From assembly GCA_020634115.1 (NCBI GenBank), contig JACKCH010000014.1, forward strand, positions 1 to 64,000: a DNA stretch of 64,000 nucleotides. The letters run 5' to 3'. This document shows, piece by piece, positions 16,704-25,436 of the stretch; within the stretch, counting starts at the first letter, position 1, and each line of letters opens with the position of its first letter. Source of the DNA: Anaerolineaceae bacterium. GTDB lineage: Bacteria > Chloroflexota > Anaerolineae > Aggregatilineales > Phototrophicaceae. Below the pieces are notes generated by a model that did no database searches, was not told where the DNA came from, and was given only the letters and a program-made list of their open reading frames with translations. The position numbers and the translations under genes were made by a program.

Positions 16704-18122
16704 TTAACTGCTGAACGCTTCGACCTGTGCCTCAAATTTCGTCTGGTCAATTTCCGGGTGACGATCCAGCAGAATCTTAAACCGCTTCATGTATTCCACG
16801 ATCTGCGGGCGGGTATAAGCCTCAAAGCGCAGTGTAATCGCGGGCTGCGTATTGCTGGCCCGCACCAGCCCCCAGCCCTGCTCGAAAACCGCCCGCGCTC
16901 CGTCCACATCCACCACTTCGTAATTCTTGGAAAGTTCCTGCTGGAACTCGTCAATAATCGCGAATTTGAGGTTATCCGGCGTTGAAAGGATAATCTCCGG
17001 CGTGGCGACCAGCTTGGGAATTTCGTCAAAAATCTCGGCAATCGTCTTGTCGGTCTTGGACATAATCTCCAGCGCCTTGAGCGCCACCAGCGGCGCGTCG
17101 TCAAAGCCGTAGTAGTCCTCGCCGATAAACAGGTGACCGCTGACCTCACCACCCAAAGGCGATTTCACCTCGTTCATCTTGAGTTTCATCAAGCTGTGGC
17201 CGGATTTCCACATCACCGGCTTCCCGCCATGTTTCTTGATCTCATCGGGGAGCGCCTGCGACGCCTTCACATCGAAGACAATCGGCGCGCCGGGATAGCG
17301 GGTGAGCAGGTCACGCGCCAGCAGGGCCAGCAGTCGGTCTGCCGCGATGTGGTGGCCGTGATTGTCAATGAACCCGCACCGATCTGCGTCCCCATCGAAC
17401 GCCAGCCCCATATCAGCCCCGACTTCAACCACCTTCTTTTCCAGGTCAACCGTCATTTCCGGGTCTTCCGGGTTCGGCAGATGGTTGGGATACGTCCCAT
17501 CCGATTCGCAGAACAGACAGGTCACTTTCACGCCCAGTTTTTCCAGCACCGTTGGCATATACGTGCCGCTTAACCCATTGCCCGCATCCATCACCACCGT
17601 CATCGGCTTGGCGAGTTTCACCTTCTGGCTGATGATGTCCATGTGGCGGTGAATCATGTCGAAATCCTGGGCGATTTCACCCTGCCCTACCACGAAAGCA
17701 TCGGTCTGAATGATGTTCAGCAGTTCCTGAATCTGCTGGTCGGCCAGCGCTAACCGCCCATAGGCCATCTTGATCCCGTTATAGCGGGTATCCAGGTGGC
17801 TGCCGGTAATCATAACGCCCGCGCCCCGTTCGCCATAACTGGCCGAGGCAAAATACACGGTGGGCGTTATCACCGGGCCAATGTCAGTCACATTCAGGCC
17901 GGTGGACGCAATGCCTTCGATCATCGCCAACCGCAGCGCCTCCGACGAAGGCCGGTTGTCACAGCCGACAAAAACCCGTTCCGACTGGAAGTGCTTGGGC
18001 AGATACGTCCCCAGCGCCTTCCCCACCAGCCGGGCTAAATCTGGTGTAATCTGACGTTTTGCGGGATCCACCACACCACGAATATCATATTTACGAAAAA
18101 TCGAGGTATCAACCTGCGTCAT
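16704..18122 (-). CDS. Phosphomannomutase/phosphoglucomutase
   Basis: 472 residues with the four-domain alpha-D-phosphohexomutase layout. Residues 9-15 read FRKYDIR. The phosphoserine loop is ITGSHLDTRYNG with Ser108, the metal loop DGDADR is at 242-247 and the sugar-ring loop GEVSGH at 324-329. A C-terminal phosphate-binding domain closes the protein (VRASNTQPAITLRFEA, about 428-443). It interconverts hexose 1- and 6-phosphates and would supply GDP-mannose or UDP-glucose precursors for the nearby glycan genes. The residues after Ser-His are Leu-Asp-Thr rather than the common Asn-Pro, a variation whose effect is unknown. Monocistronic as far as can be seen. Confidence 0.9.
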   Translation of the reverse strand: MTQVDTSIFRKYDIRGVVDPAKRQITPDLARLVGKALGTYLPKHFQSERVFVGCDNRPSSEALRLAMIEGIASTGLNVTDIGPVITPTVYFASASYGERGAGVMITGSHLDTRYNGIKMAYGRLALADQQIQELLNIIQTDAFVVGQGEIAQDFDMIHRHMDIISQKVKLAKPMTVVMDAGNGLSGTYMPTVLEKLGVKVTCLFCESDGTYPNHLPNPEDPEMTVDLEKKVVEVGADMGLAFDGDADRCGFIDNHGHHIAADRLLALLARDLLTRYPGAPIVFDVKASQALPDEIKKHGGKPVMWKSGHSLMKLKMNEVKSPLGGEVSGHLFIGEDYYGFDDAPLVALKALEIMSKTDKTIAEIFDEIPKLVATPEIILSTPDNLKFAIIDEFQQELSKNYEVVDVDGARAVFEQGWGLVRASNTQPAITLRFEAYTRPQIVEYMKRFKILLDRHPEIDQTKFEAQVEAFSS

Positions 18123-18241
18123 GTATTCACTCCTTCATGTGGTTAGTAAAAGATTTAGCAGTGACACAGCCTTCATGCTCAAAACTGCATATGCCAAGGT
18201 CAAACAATATCTGAAGCTATCTTCTCCAGCTAAATACCACC

Positions 18242-18817
18242 TTACGCCCGATCATCGAACCGTTTACCAGAACGCGTGGCAAACTCTGGTGCGGCGCTGC
18301 GGTACAGACTCCGGCAGGTATCCCGCAGCGTCGCCTGATGCGCTTCAATATGCAAGGATTCCGCGTCAAGTTGCGCCCGCCAGCGCAAATCCGGGCTTTC
18401 CACCGGGCGATAGGTCAGCGTAATCAGCCATTCGTCCGGGAGAATCTCGGAAGCGGTTCGCACTAACTCATCCAGAACTTCTTCCGTTTCAGAATCCAGC
18501 CATTCATGTTCACTGTAATTGGCCGGGCGCTTAATCAGGGCTTCTTTGGACTCGAAAATGACATGCCGGGCAGCGACCTGTCCCCATAAATCCTTTAATG
18601 CCTGGGGAAACGAAGGGCGATCTTTCACCAGTTCATGATTCCGTCCCCAGTCCGCCTGCGCCGACCAGCCTACGCCATCGCCTGCACTGCCCACAAAAAT
18701 AGTCAGTTCAGCGTCCAGCCGATAGTGTGTGTGCAGGTAGCCTACCGTTGCCTGCCATGCAAGCAAGCCGTATTCGGGACGTTTGGGCAGGGGACGCGAC
18801 GCAACCGTTTCGTTCAT
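18242..18817 (-). CDS. Hypothetical protein downstream of clp-like gene
   Basis: 191 residues, soluble, acidic in the middle (SEHEWLDSETEEVLDELVRTAS) and basic at the C-terminus. Aromatic residues are frequent (LLAWQATVGYLHTHY, GWSAQADWGR, DEWLITLTYRP). No signal peptide, membrane segment or recognised motif. It starts 20 bases after the end of the ClpA/B-like ATPase gene on the same strand, so it is probably co-transcribed and could be an accessory factor, but this rests on position only. Confidence 0.6.
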   Translation of the reverse strand: MNETVASRPLPKRPEYGLLAWQATVGYLHTHYRLDAELTIFVGSAGDGVGWSAQADWGRNHELVKDRPSFPQALKDLWGQVAARHVIFESKEALIKRPANYSEHEWLDSETEEVLDELVRTASEILPDEWLITLTYRPVESPDLRWRAQLDAESLHIEAHQATLRDTCRSLYRSAAPEFATRSGKRFDDRA

Positions 18818-18837
18818 GTTATTGCCAGATACCTCGC

Positions 18838-21111
18838 CTATTCCCCAACGGTCATTTCTTTGCCATCTATGATAGCGGCGAACTTCAAGCCGTTTTCGTC
18901 CGCGTCTACGCGCACCGATGTCCCGGCAGGCGGATTCACCTTGAGCAGGAAGTCGGCCAGCGGCTCGCGCACAAACCGCCGGATAATCCGTCGCAGCGGA
19001 CGCGCTCCATATTCCGGCTCGTCATTCTGCGCCAGCATCCATTCCAGGGCGGCATCGCTGAATTCCAGTTCAAGACCGCGTTCAGCGGCCATCTTGTTTT
19101 CCTTCTTGAGCAGGAGTTTTAGAATATCGCGCAGGTCTTCCGGCGACAGCGCGTTAAACATAATCACTTCGTCCAGGCGGTTGAGGAATTCCGGGCGGAA
19201 AAATTCACGTACCTCTTCCATCGCCCCTTCGCGGATTTCATCGGTAATCACCGGCACCGCCAGTTCGTGCGCCCCTAAGTTACTGGTGAGGATAATCACG
19301 GTTTCGCTAAACGTCACCGTGCCACCGCGCCCATCCGTCACCCGCCCTTCCTCGATCATCTGGAGGAGAATATCCAGCACGCGCGGATGCGCTTTTTCCA
19401 CCTCGTCAAACAGTACGATGATATACGGCTGCTGGCGAACCCGTTCGGTCAACTGCCCCCCGGCTTCGCTGTCTACATACCCGCTGGGTGACCCTAACAG
19501 GCGGTTGAGACTGGCTTCGTCCTTAAATTCGCTCATATCCAGCGGCAGCGTGGCTTCCTCGTTCCCAAACATGAATTCGGCCAACGCCTTCGCCAGTTCG
19601 GTCTTGCCGACGCCCGTCGGCCCCAGGAAGAGAAATGCGCCAATCGGACGTTTAGGGTCTTTCAGCCCCACACGAGCCGTTTTGATCGCCCGGCTGACCG
19701 CCAACACCGCCTGATCCTGCCCGATAATCCGCTCTTTGAGATGTTCGACCATGCTGGCATAACGCAGGCGTTCATCCTCGCCCAACTTGCTCACCGGGAT
19801 ACCGGTCATCTGGCTGGCCGTCAGCGTCACATCCTCCGCGTCCAGGTTTTCATCAATCAGTTCCGGCCTGAAGGCGAGGTGACTCTGCTGGCTCATGCTC
19901 ACCATCGCGGCGGTGCGGTGGAGTAGATGTTCAGCACTGCGCGGCAGCGGCGTCGCGGAAAGATACCGTTTCGCCAGCCGTGCCGCCAGCACCAGCGCGT
20001 CCTCTTTAACTTCCAGATCATAATCCGCCTCAAAGTGCGGTTTCATAATCTTCAGTATCTCAATGGTTTCATCCACCGAAGGCTCCGGCACGCGCACAAC
20101 CTGGCTGTTTTCGGTGATCGCGCTGACTGAGGCCAACCGCTGGTTATATTCGATCTCGGTGGTTGAGCTGATAATCACCGGGTCGTCGGCCAGGAATGCC
20201 TTCTGGATGAGCGGCGTGGCCTTGCTGAACTCCGCTTTGATTGGCCCGCCGAAAAACCGGTGTAGGTGCGGGATAAACAGAATACCGCCCCGTGCCTGAC
20301 TCATCCCGGCGCGAATCGCCTTCTGGTCGCTGTCAAGCAGCGCGGTTTCATCTACCTGAACCACACTGTTCAAACCGGTTGGCCCTTTCCCTTCGGACAT
20401 CAGCAGCCCTAGGCTATACGCCAGGGTGCGCTTGCCCACGCCGTCCGGCCCGATGAGAATCACATGCCGGTTGACCGACTGTGACAGGATGTTGATGATG
20501 TCCCGCAATAAGTCCTCGCGAAAGTAGACGGCGCGCAGTTTTCCACTTTTGGCGGACGCCACGAAATCCTCAGTCGTGCCGCTGGCACGCCGAATCTGGC
20601 TGGAATCGCTCACGATCTCTTTGATCGCTTTGGGCGTAATCCCATGCTGGCGCAGCAGACCGCTCGTACTCATGGTACTTTCCGCCATCACCGAAAGCAC
20701 ATGGTCGGTGTCAATTCGCACTTCATCCATTGAGTTCGCCACGCTCAGAGCGTCATCCAGCAGCACAATCGTCTGCCGGGAAAGCGGTACGGCGCGGTTG
20801 CCAGTGGCGGTGAAATCCAGGTTGCCGTTCTGGTCACGGCGACCTTCAGCGGCCAGATGCACCTGGCGCTCCAGCTTTTCCCGGTCAACCCCGCGCGAAC
20901 TGGCGAAATTCGACAGCACTCGGTCAGCGGCGGTATCCGGGCGGCGCATCAGAGCCAGCAGGAGCAGTTCCGGCATTAAGGTGGGTTTACGATACTCGTC
21001 TTTCAACGCTATGGCGTCATTCATTACCGCGTCAAGGTCTTTTGAAAGTAAATCCGGATTTAAACTGCCCATATTGGCCTGTATCCTCTGGTCATCAATG
21101 TTATACCTCAT
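18838..21111 (-). CDS. ClpA/ClpB-like double AAA+ ATPase with degenerate first module
   Basis: 757 residues. A Clp N-domain-like region spans about 15-160. AAA module 1 has Walker A GPDGVGKRT (221-229), but its Walker B reads GGILFIPHLHR (275-285), where active members have Asp-Glu. AAA module 2 is intact, with Walker A GPTGVGKTE (497-505), Walker B IIVLFDE (564-570), the GYVDSEAGGQLTE region and sensor TSNLGA. The ClpB coiled-coil middle domain is absent. It probably unfolds proteins using only the second ring for ATP hydrolysis; whether it pairs with ClpP or acts alone is open. It leads an operon with the hypothetical gene 20 bases downstream. No CIRCE-type heat-shock operator was seen upstream. 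Confidence 0.88.
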   Translation of the reverse strand: MRYNIDDQRIQANMGSLNPDLLSKDLDAVMNDAIALKDEYRKPTLMPELLLLALMRRPDTAADRVLSNFASSRGVDREKLERQVHLAAEGRRDQNGNLDFTATGNRAVPLSRQTIVLLDDALSVANSMDEVRIDTDHVLSVMAESTMSTSGLLRQHGITPKAIKEIVSDSSQIRRASGTTEDFVASAKSGKLRAVYFREDLLRDIINILSQSVNRHVILIGPDGVGKRTLAYSLGLLMSEGKGPTGLNSVVQVDETALLDSDQKAIRAGMSQARGGILFIPHLHRFFGGPIKAEFSKATPLIQKAFLADDPVIISSTTEIEYNQRLASVSAITENSQVVRVPEPSVDETIEILKIMKPHFEADYDLEVKEDALVLAARLAKRYLSATPLPRSAEHLLHRTAAMVSMSQQSHLAFRPELIDENLDAEDVTLTASQMTGIPVSKLGEDERLRYASMVEHLKERIIGQDQAVLAVSRAIKTARVGLKDPKRPIGAFLFLGPTGVGKTELAKALAEFMFGNEEATLPLDMSEFKDEASLNRLLGSPSGYVDSEAGGQLTERVRQQPYIIVLFDEVEKAHPRVLDILLQMIEEGRVTDGRGGTVTFSETVIILTSNLGAHELAVPVITDEIREGAMEEVREFFRPEFLNRLDEVIMFNALSPEDLRDILKLLLKKENKMAAERGLELEFSDAALEWMLAQNDEPEYGARPLRRIIRRFVREPLADFLLKVNPPAGTSVRVDADENGLKFAAIIDGKEMTVGE

Positions 21112-21474
21112 ACATTAACCTGAAACGGGATTGGGAACAAGAGATAGATTGGATAAAGTGAAATCAAATCCGGGTGGCAATGCCCCCACGACCAACTTCG
21201 ACCATCCTGTCATACTTCTCGTTTACGTCATCACCACGACCACAGATCAGGCAAGCGACATCATGCCGGAACCGGCTAATCACCCGGCATGTAAAAGCTT
21301 TTTGCTTTGAAACATACAAAAATATCAGTAAATGTAGTATAGTGTGTTCACAAAAATTCCAAATACACCTATCTTACTATTCCCCTGTGGGGCAGACGGC
21401 CTTTGTGGTCGGATTGAGAATAGGACTATCAGGATGGGAAGTATCAGTTACGTGAGAACCAACCATCTTATATC
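21112..21474. other. Divergent intergenic region between clp-like and trmH-like genes
   Basis: About 360 bases, AT-richer than the genes. It should contain promoters for both flanking divergent genes. TTGAAA (21307-21312) and TAGTAT/TATAGT (21335-21343) boxes exist but are too far apart for a standard sigma-70 promoter. No gene, repeat or clear hairpin was found. Confidence 0.4.
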
Positions 21475-22236
21475 ATGATTATCAGCTTGCAGAATGACAA
21501 AGTGAAACTGGCCCGTTCACTCCTGAGTCGCACCCGAATGAGGCGCAAAACCGGGAAAATCGTCCTGGAAGGAACGCGCTTAGTACGGGATGCGTGTGAA
21601 AGCGGGTATCAGCCGGATTTCGTCCTCTACACACCTGACAGCGATCACGGCGCAATGCTGGACATTTTACAGCGACGGGACTGCCCGGTTTTATCGGTCA
21701 GTGAAGTCATCATGCGCCATATCAGCGACACACAAACACCCCAGGGCATTGCCGGGGTGTTCCCTATTCCTGAACCTGCTCTTCCTGCCAGGCCACAGCG
21801 CGTCCTGCTGCTGGATGGCGTCGGTGATCCGGGGAATGTTGGCACGATGCTGCGTACAGCGGCGGCATCCGGGGTCGAAGTCGTGCTTTTAGGGCCAGGG
21901 TGCGCCGACCCGTATAACCCCAAGGCCCTCCGCGCCGGGATGGGAGCGCATTTCCGCCTGCCCATCGTGGAACACTCCTGGAAGGAAATTCAGGAGTATT
22001 GTCAAGGGCTGGCGGTTTACGCAGCGGACAGCCGGGGCGAAGTGCGCTATGACAGCGCAGACTGGGGTCGCCCCTGGGCAGTGATGATCGGCAGTGAAGC
22101 GCATGGCCTCAGCACGGCAGGCCAGAGCCTGGCAACGAACCGGGTATACATCCCAATGGCGGCGGCGACTGAATCCATCAACGCGGCAGCAGCGGCGGCG
22201 GTCATTCTGTTTGAGGCACAGCGGCAAAGCGGCTAA
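21475..22236 (+). CDS. TrmH/SpoU family RNA 2'-O-methyltransferase
   Basis: 253 residues. An N-terminal substrate-binding domain (about 1-100, with GKIVLEGTRLVRDA) resembles the L30e-like domain of rRNA methylases. It is followed by a SPOUT knot domain: motif 1 DGVGDPGNVGTMLRTAAA (about 119-136, with the conserved Asn and Arg), motif 2 around PWAVMIGSEAHGLS (about 200-213), and motif 3 VYIPMAAATESINAAAAAA (about 223-241). It methylates a ribose 2'-OH in rRNA or tRNA using SAM, as a knotted dimer. The exact nucleotide cannot be assigned. It overlaps the convergent downstream gene by four bases. Confidence 0.9.
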   Translation: MIISLQNDKVKLARSLLSRTRMRRKTGKIVLEGTRLVRDACESGYQPDFVLYTPDSDHGAMLDILQRRDCPVLSVSEVIMRHISDTQTPQGIAGVFPIPEPALPARPQRVLLLDGVGDPGNVGTMLRTAAASGVEVVLLGPGCADPYNPKALRAGMGAHFRLPIVEHSWKEIQEYCQGLAVYAADSRGEVRYDSADWGRPWAVMIGSEAHGLSTAGQSLATNRVYIPMAAATESINAAAAAAVILFEAQRQSG

Positions 22237-22598
22237 CCGGTTCTACGTTGATTGCTTTGCTCGTATTCCGCTAACAGATCGTTCAGCGGCAGCATTTCGC
22301 CGTCGGCACTCAAGCGGGCGCGAAGGTCAGCCAGTTCCGCCTCGTCCAAAGTTGCCATCAGATATTCAATCCGATTTTTGCGTTTGGCTTTTTCAACGGC
22401 AGCGACCTCCTGCTCGTGGCTCGAGTCGCGCCAGATGTACCGCATGGAGGACAGCCCGGCCACCACAAGCAGGATCGGCATAAAGGCCGCCATAAAGCCT
22501 TCCAACTGCACACCAAAAATCATGAGCGACACCGCGATAACCGTAATCGCTACCCACACGATCAACGTCGAAAACAAACGCGCCTCGTTGCTATTCAT
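22233..22598 (-). CDS. Two-pass membrane protein of unknown function
   Basis: 121 residues. Two hydrophobic helices (about 9-29 and 34-54) form an N-terminal hairpin. A charged cytoplasmic tail follows, predicted helical and possibly coiled coil, with SSHEQEVAAVEKAKRKNRIEY and a short ATLDEAELADLRARL segment like the SHOCT-type tails of bacterial membrane proteins. The stop overlaps the convergent methylase gene by four bases. No function can be assigned. Confidence 0.65.
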   Translation of the reverse strand: MNSNEARLFSTLIVWVAITVIAVSLMIFGVQLEGFMAAFMPILLVVAGLSSMRYIWRDSSHEQEVAAVEKAKRKNRIEYLMATLDEAELADLRARLSADGEMLPLNDLLAEYEQSNQRRTG

Positions 22599-22670
22599 CC
22601 TGTTTTGCCCTAAACATTGCCATACCTTTTATCCCTGGTACGCGCAGCATCCGCCCAAAGTTGCGGAATC

Positions 22671-22702
22671 AAAAATCGGGTACAGCAGTGTCACTGTACC
22701 CG
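22671..22702 (-). terminator. Rho-independent terminator of the lipoamide dehydrogenase gene
   Basis: On the minus strand nine-base arms CGGGTACAG and CTGTACCCG close an eight-base loop and are followed by ATTTTTGATT. It lies about 75 bases after the lpd stop. The palindromic repeat at 22728 sits between them. Confidence 0.8.
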
Positions 22703-22727
22703 GCTCAACAAGATGAGGGTGAGGCGA

Positions 22728-22751
22728 GGGCACAAGGCCTTGCGCCCCTAC
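22728..22751 (-). repeat. GTAGGGG palindromic repeat, copy 4 (stem-compensated variant)
   Basis: On the minus strand it begins GTAGGGGCGCAAGG and differs from copy 1 at four positions. Two of the changes (C12 to A and G17 to T) restore a base pair, and another gives a G-T pair. The hairpin is conserved while the sequence changes. Confidence 0.75.
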
Positions 22752-22777
22752 AACCCGTCAAATTATCGGTCTTTATA

Positions 22778-24181
22778 TTACATATTAATCATGTGGCCTT
22801 CTAACCCATGTGCGGCTTCTTTGATAGCCTCGCTTAGGGTCGGGTGAGCATGAACATTCCGGGCGATTTCATGTGGCGTGAGTTCCGCCAGACGTGCCAG
22901 CGTGAGTTCCGGCAGCAGTTCGGTCACGTCCGGGCCGATCATGTGCGCCCCCAGCATTTCGCCATATTTCTTGTCGCTGATGAGCTTCACGAACCCGGTA
23001 TAGTCGCCCAGGCCGTGCGCCTTGCCGTTGGCCTGGAAGGGGAACTTCGCGACGTTGATGTCGTAGCCTTTTTCCCGCGCCTGCGCTTCGGTATAACCAA
23101 AGCTGGCAATCTGCGGCTGGCAGTAGGTCGCACGCGGCAGCATGTCGTATTCTAAGGTGACGGTTTCCACGCCGGCGATGTTCTCAGCAGCGATGACGCC
23201 CATCGCTTCGGCCACATGCGCGAGCATGAGTTTAGCGGTCACATCGCCAATTGCATAGATATGCGGCACATTGGTCTGCATCTTCTCGTTAATGGCAATC
23301 GCGCCGCGCTCGGTCAGTGCCACGCCGGTCTTTTCCAGACCATACCCCTCGGTGCGTGGCTTGAAACCAATCGCTTGCAGCACCTTGTCGGCCTCTAAGA
23401 CCTGTTGTTTGCCATCCTTACCAGAAACCGTCACTTTCACGTTTTTGCCGGTGTCTTCAATCTTCTCGACTTTCGTCCCGACCAGAAGCTTAATACCCCG
23501 ACGTTCGTACTGCTTGTGCAGTTCGGCGGAGACTTCCTCGTCTTCCAGCGGCACAACGCGATCCAAAAACTCAACAATCGTCACGTCCACACCGTAGTTG
23601 TGCATCACATAGGCGAACTCAACGCCAATCGCCCCCGCCCCGGCGATGATGATGCTACCCGGCAGGGTATCCTGCATGATCTGTTCTTCATAAGTGACTA
23701 CCCGCTCGCTCAAAGACGTGCCAGGAATCAGGCGAGTCGTCGCCCCGGCGGCAATGATGACGTGTTTGAAGGTGAGCGTCTCGGTCTGGCCGTCATTGAG
23801 TGTCACATCCAGCGTGTTGGCATCTTTGAACAATCCCCAACCATCGAATTCGTCGATCTTGTTCTTCTTCATGAGGAAGTGAACACCTTTGACGCGCCCA
23901 TCGGCCACACGGCGGCTGCGCTTGAAGGCCTGCACATAGTCGAAAGTAACTTTACCCTCCACAGTGATGCCGAAGGTTTTGGTTTCATTCTGGAAAATGT
24001 GCGCCAGCTCCGCGTTCCGCAGCAGCGCCTTTGAGGGGATACAGCCGACATTCAGGCAGACACCGCCCCAGTATTTTTTCTCGACAACGGCGGTTTTCAG
24101 TCCTAACTGGCTGGCCCGAATCGCGGCGACATAACCGCCCGGTCCCGCGCCCAGCACCACCACATCGTATGCTTTCGCCAT
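22778..24181 (-). CDS. lpdA: Dihydrolipoyl dehydrogenase
   Basis: 467 residues, the standard length. FAD-binding GAGPGGYVAA is at 11-20 and the redox disulfide in GGVCLNVGCIPSK (Cys42 and Cys47). A central NAD-binding GAGAIGVEFA and the C-terminal interface motif HAHPTLSEA (His444, His446, Glu451) complete the active site. It reoxidises protein-bound dihydrolipoamide with NAD+ as E3 of 2-oxo acid dehydrogenase complexes or the glycine cleavage system. No E1, E2 or H-protein genes are nearby; it appears to be a single-gene unit with its own terminator at 22671-22702. Confidence 0.95.
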   Translation of the reverse strand: MAKAYDVVVLGAGPGGYVAAIRASQLGLKTAVVEKKYWGGVCLNVGCIPSKALLRNAELAHIFQNETKTFGITVEGKVTFDYVQAFKRSRRVADGRVKGVHFLMKKNKIDEFDGWGLFKDANTLDVTLNDGQTETLTFKHVIIAAGATTRLIPGTSLSERVVTYEEQIMQDTLPGSIIIAGAGAIGVEFAYVMHNYGVDVTIVEFLDRVVPLEDEEVSAELHKQYERRGIKLLVGTKVEKIEDTGKNVKVTVSGKDGKQQVLEADKVLQAIGFKPRTEGYGLEKTGVALTERGAIAINEKMQTNVPHIYAIGDVTAKLMLAHVAEAMGVIAAENIAGVETVTLEYDMLPRATYCQPQIASFGYTEAQAREKGYDINVAKFPFQANGKAHGLGDYTGFVKLISDKKYGEMLGAHMIGPDVTELLPELTLARLAELTPHEIARNVHAHPTLSEAIKEAAHGLEGHMINM

Positions 24182-24324
24182 AAACTACTCTGCTCCTTAT
24201 CAGTTATTCCTTGTACCTTTATAGTTTTAGTTTACCCCAATGATAAGGCGAATCATAGACAAGCCCAGGATGACTATATCCAAAGCTATGAAGTGTGTTT
24301 CTGCGTTCTCGTTGAATAGAATAA

Positions 24325-24353
24325 GCCCTTTACTCCTTACGAGTAAAAAGGGC
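24325..24353 (-). terminator. Hairpin downstream of the TPR/TM gene
   Basis: GCCCTTTACTC and GAGTAAAAAGGGC pair with two extra bases on one arm. On the minus strand the hairpin is followed by TTATTCTATT. It probably ends transcription of the gene at 24459 before the lpd promoter. Confidence 0.65.
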
Positions 24354-24385
24354 CTATAAAATCACCTGGATCAGATAAAAACATA

Positions 24386-24452
24386 TGTGGTTGACCGAGG
24401 AAGTCGCCGGTTTATACTCACTGTTCCAGAGGAAACCTATTCCTCAACCACA
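24386..24452. repeat. Long inverted repeat after the TPR/TM gene
   Basis: TGTGGTTGA plus GGAA at 24386-24402 pairs with TTCCTCAACCACA at 24440-24452 (about 13 pairs, a few unpaired bases), enclosing a loop of nearly 40 bases. The inner stem GAGGAA/TTCCTC is an alternative fold. Probably a 3'-end structure of the gene that stops at 24459. Confidence 0.45.
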
Positions 24453-24458
24453 TTATGC

Positions 24459-25175
24459 TTAATACGATATGGTCGCGCCATTCTTGGCTTGGGAGTATGA
24501 CACCCAGATATGTAGAGGAATCATGAGGCACGCACCTACGCCTGTTGCCGAGATGAGTATGAGCAATGGTGCCCAGACAACCCAGCCCAGGACCCAATAC
24601 AGAATACCCGTACCGACCTTACCATTCAAGAGATGCGCCATCCCGAAAATGCCTAGGAAAATTGCAACGAGCAGGCCAATAATAAAGGCTGTGTCATTAC
24701 GTTTAGCCCCTGCCATGCCCATCATGCCCACGTTTTGGGTTGGAGAGCTAGAGGCCGTATTGGTGATATTGATAACGGGTTGCCGACTCTGCTGCTCCAA
24801 GAGCGCCTGTTGCTGCTTGAGCATCTGACGCATCATCTCGTTATGCTCGTCTCCCTTAGAACTGCTTGGACTGCTCAACAAGTCATCATTCTCAGATTCG
24901 AGTTTATTGAGTAACTTACGGGCTTTGTCGTTTTCGGAATCCATTGATAGCAGTCGCTTGAGAGCGGTAATGGCCTTATCTGGCTGGGAGGTGAGGGTAG
25001 CAAACATCCATAGTGCATCGGTGTTACTTTTATTTAACCGCAGCACATCCTGAATTTTGTTCAGTGCTTTATCGCGCTCACCATCCACAATCATCTCACG
25101 AGCTTCGTCAATTAATTTAGCCTCTTGTTCGGACGTGGACATATTATCAAATTCTACATCAGGCACATCACTCAT
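24459..25175 (-). CDS. TPR-like membrane protein, unknown function
   Basis: 238 residues. The ATG at 25175 is preferred because GGAGG stands seven bases before it and a promoter with a perfect TATAAT box (25229-25234) would start transcription about 10-50 bases upstream. The longer reading to 25223 would lie at or before the transcript start. Residues about 15-100 form helical TPR-like pairs (DGERDKALNKIQDVLRLNKSN). A Ser/Gln-rich linker follows with MLKQQQALLEQQ. Three hydrophobic segments at the C-terminus (from about 165) include a GIFGMAHLLNGKVGTGILYW pattern like TM2-type domains. Role unknown; a scaffold at the membrane is a guess. Confidence 0.7.
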   Translation of the reverse strand: MSDVPDVEFDNMSTSEQEAKLIDEAREMIVDGERDKALNKIQDVLRLNKSNTDALWMFATLTSQPDKAITALKRLLSMDSENDKARKLLNKLESENDDLLSSPSSSKGDEHNEMMRQMLKQQQALLEQQSRQPVINITNTASSSPTQNVGMMGMAGAKRNDTAFIIGLLVAIFLGIFGMAHLLNGKVGTGILYWVLGWVVWAPLLILISATGVGACLMIPLHIWVSYSQAKNGATISY

Positions 25176-25228
25176 GAAATTTCCTCCAAAATAATGGGTG
25201 ACTTGGTAGAAACACAGCTTCACTATAC

Positions 25229-25255
25229 ATTATAGTATCAATTTTCCGAACTCAA
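25229..25255 (-). promoter_or_regulatory. Sigma-70-type promoter of the TPR/TM gene
   Basis: On the minus strand TTGAGT (25255-25250) and TATAAT (25234-25229) are 15 bases apart. The spacer is short, but the -10 box is perfect and the position fits a leader of about 45 bases. Confidence 0.5.
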
Positions 25256-25372
25256 CTAATGATTTTATTTGCTTTTATGTCAAATTTTAATAACAATATT
25301 ATCTGTCGAATCTTACCTGAATTTAACAGCAGCGAAGAATTTATCATAGTGTTTTAGGATGGGGAATAAACC

Positions 25373-25410
25373 AGACGGTGCGTACCAGGAAAATCCTACA
25401 CGCACCGTCT
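25373..25410 (-). terminator. Strong bidirectional-looking terminator
   Basis: Eleven-base perfect arms AGACGGTGCGT and ACGCACCGTCT enclose a loop that has its own AGGA/TCCT stem. It lies 27 bases after the stop of the gene ending at 25437. The minus-strand tail is GGTTTATT. Confidence 0.7.
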
Positions 25411-25436
25411 AGTTTACCGTATTGGCTGGGGAGTGG

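Noticed and set aside
16449..16985. Plus-strand 178-residue ORF
   Set aside because: It runs through repeat words and then antisense to the phosphomannomutase gene; no domain or ribosome site.
16704..18122. Phosphomannomutase judged inactive because of Ser-His-Leu-Asp
   Set aside because: The phosphoserine, metal loop and sugar loop are intact, and related subfamilies vary after Ser-His. I only note the change.
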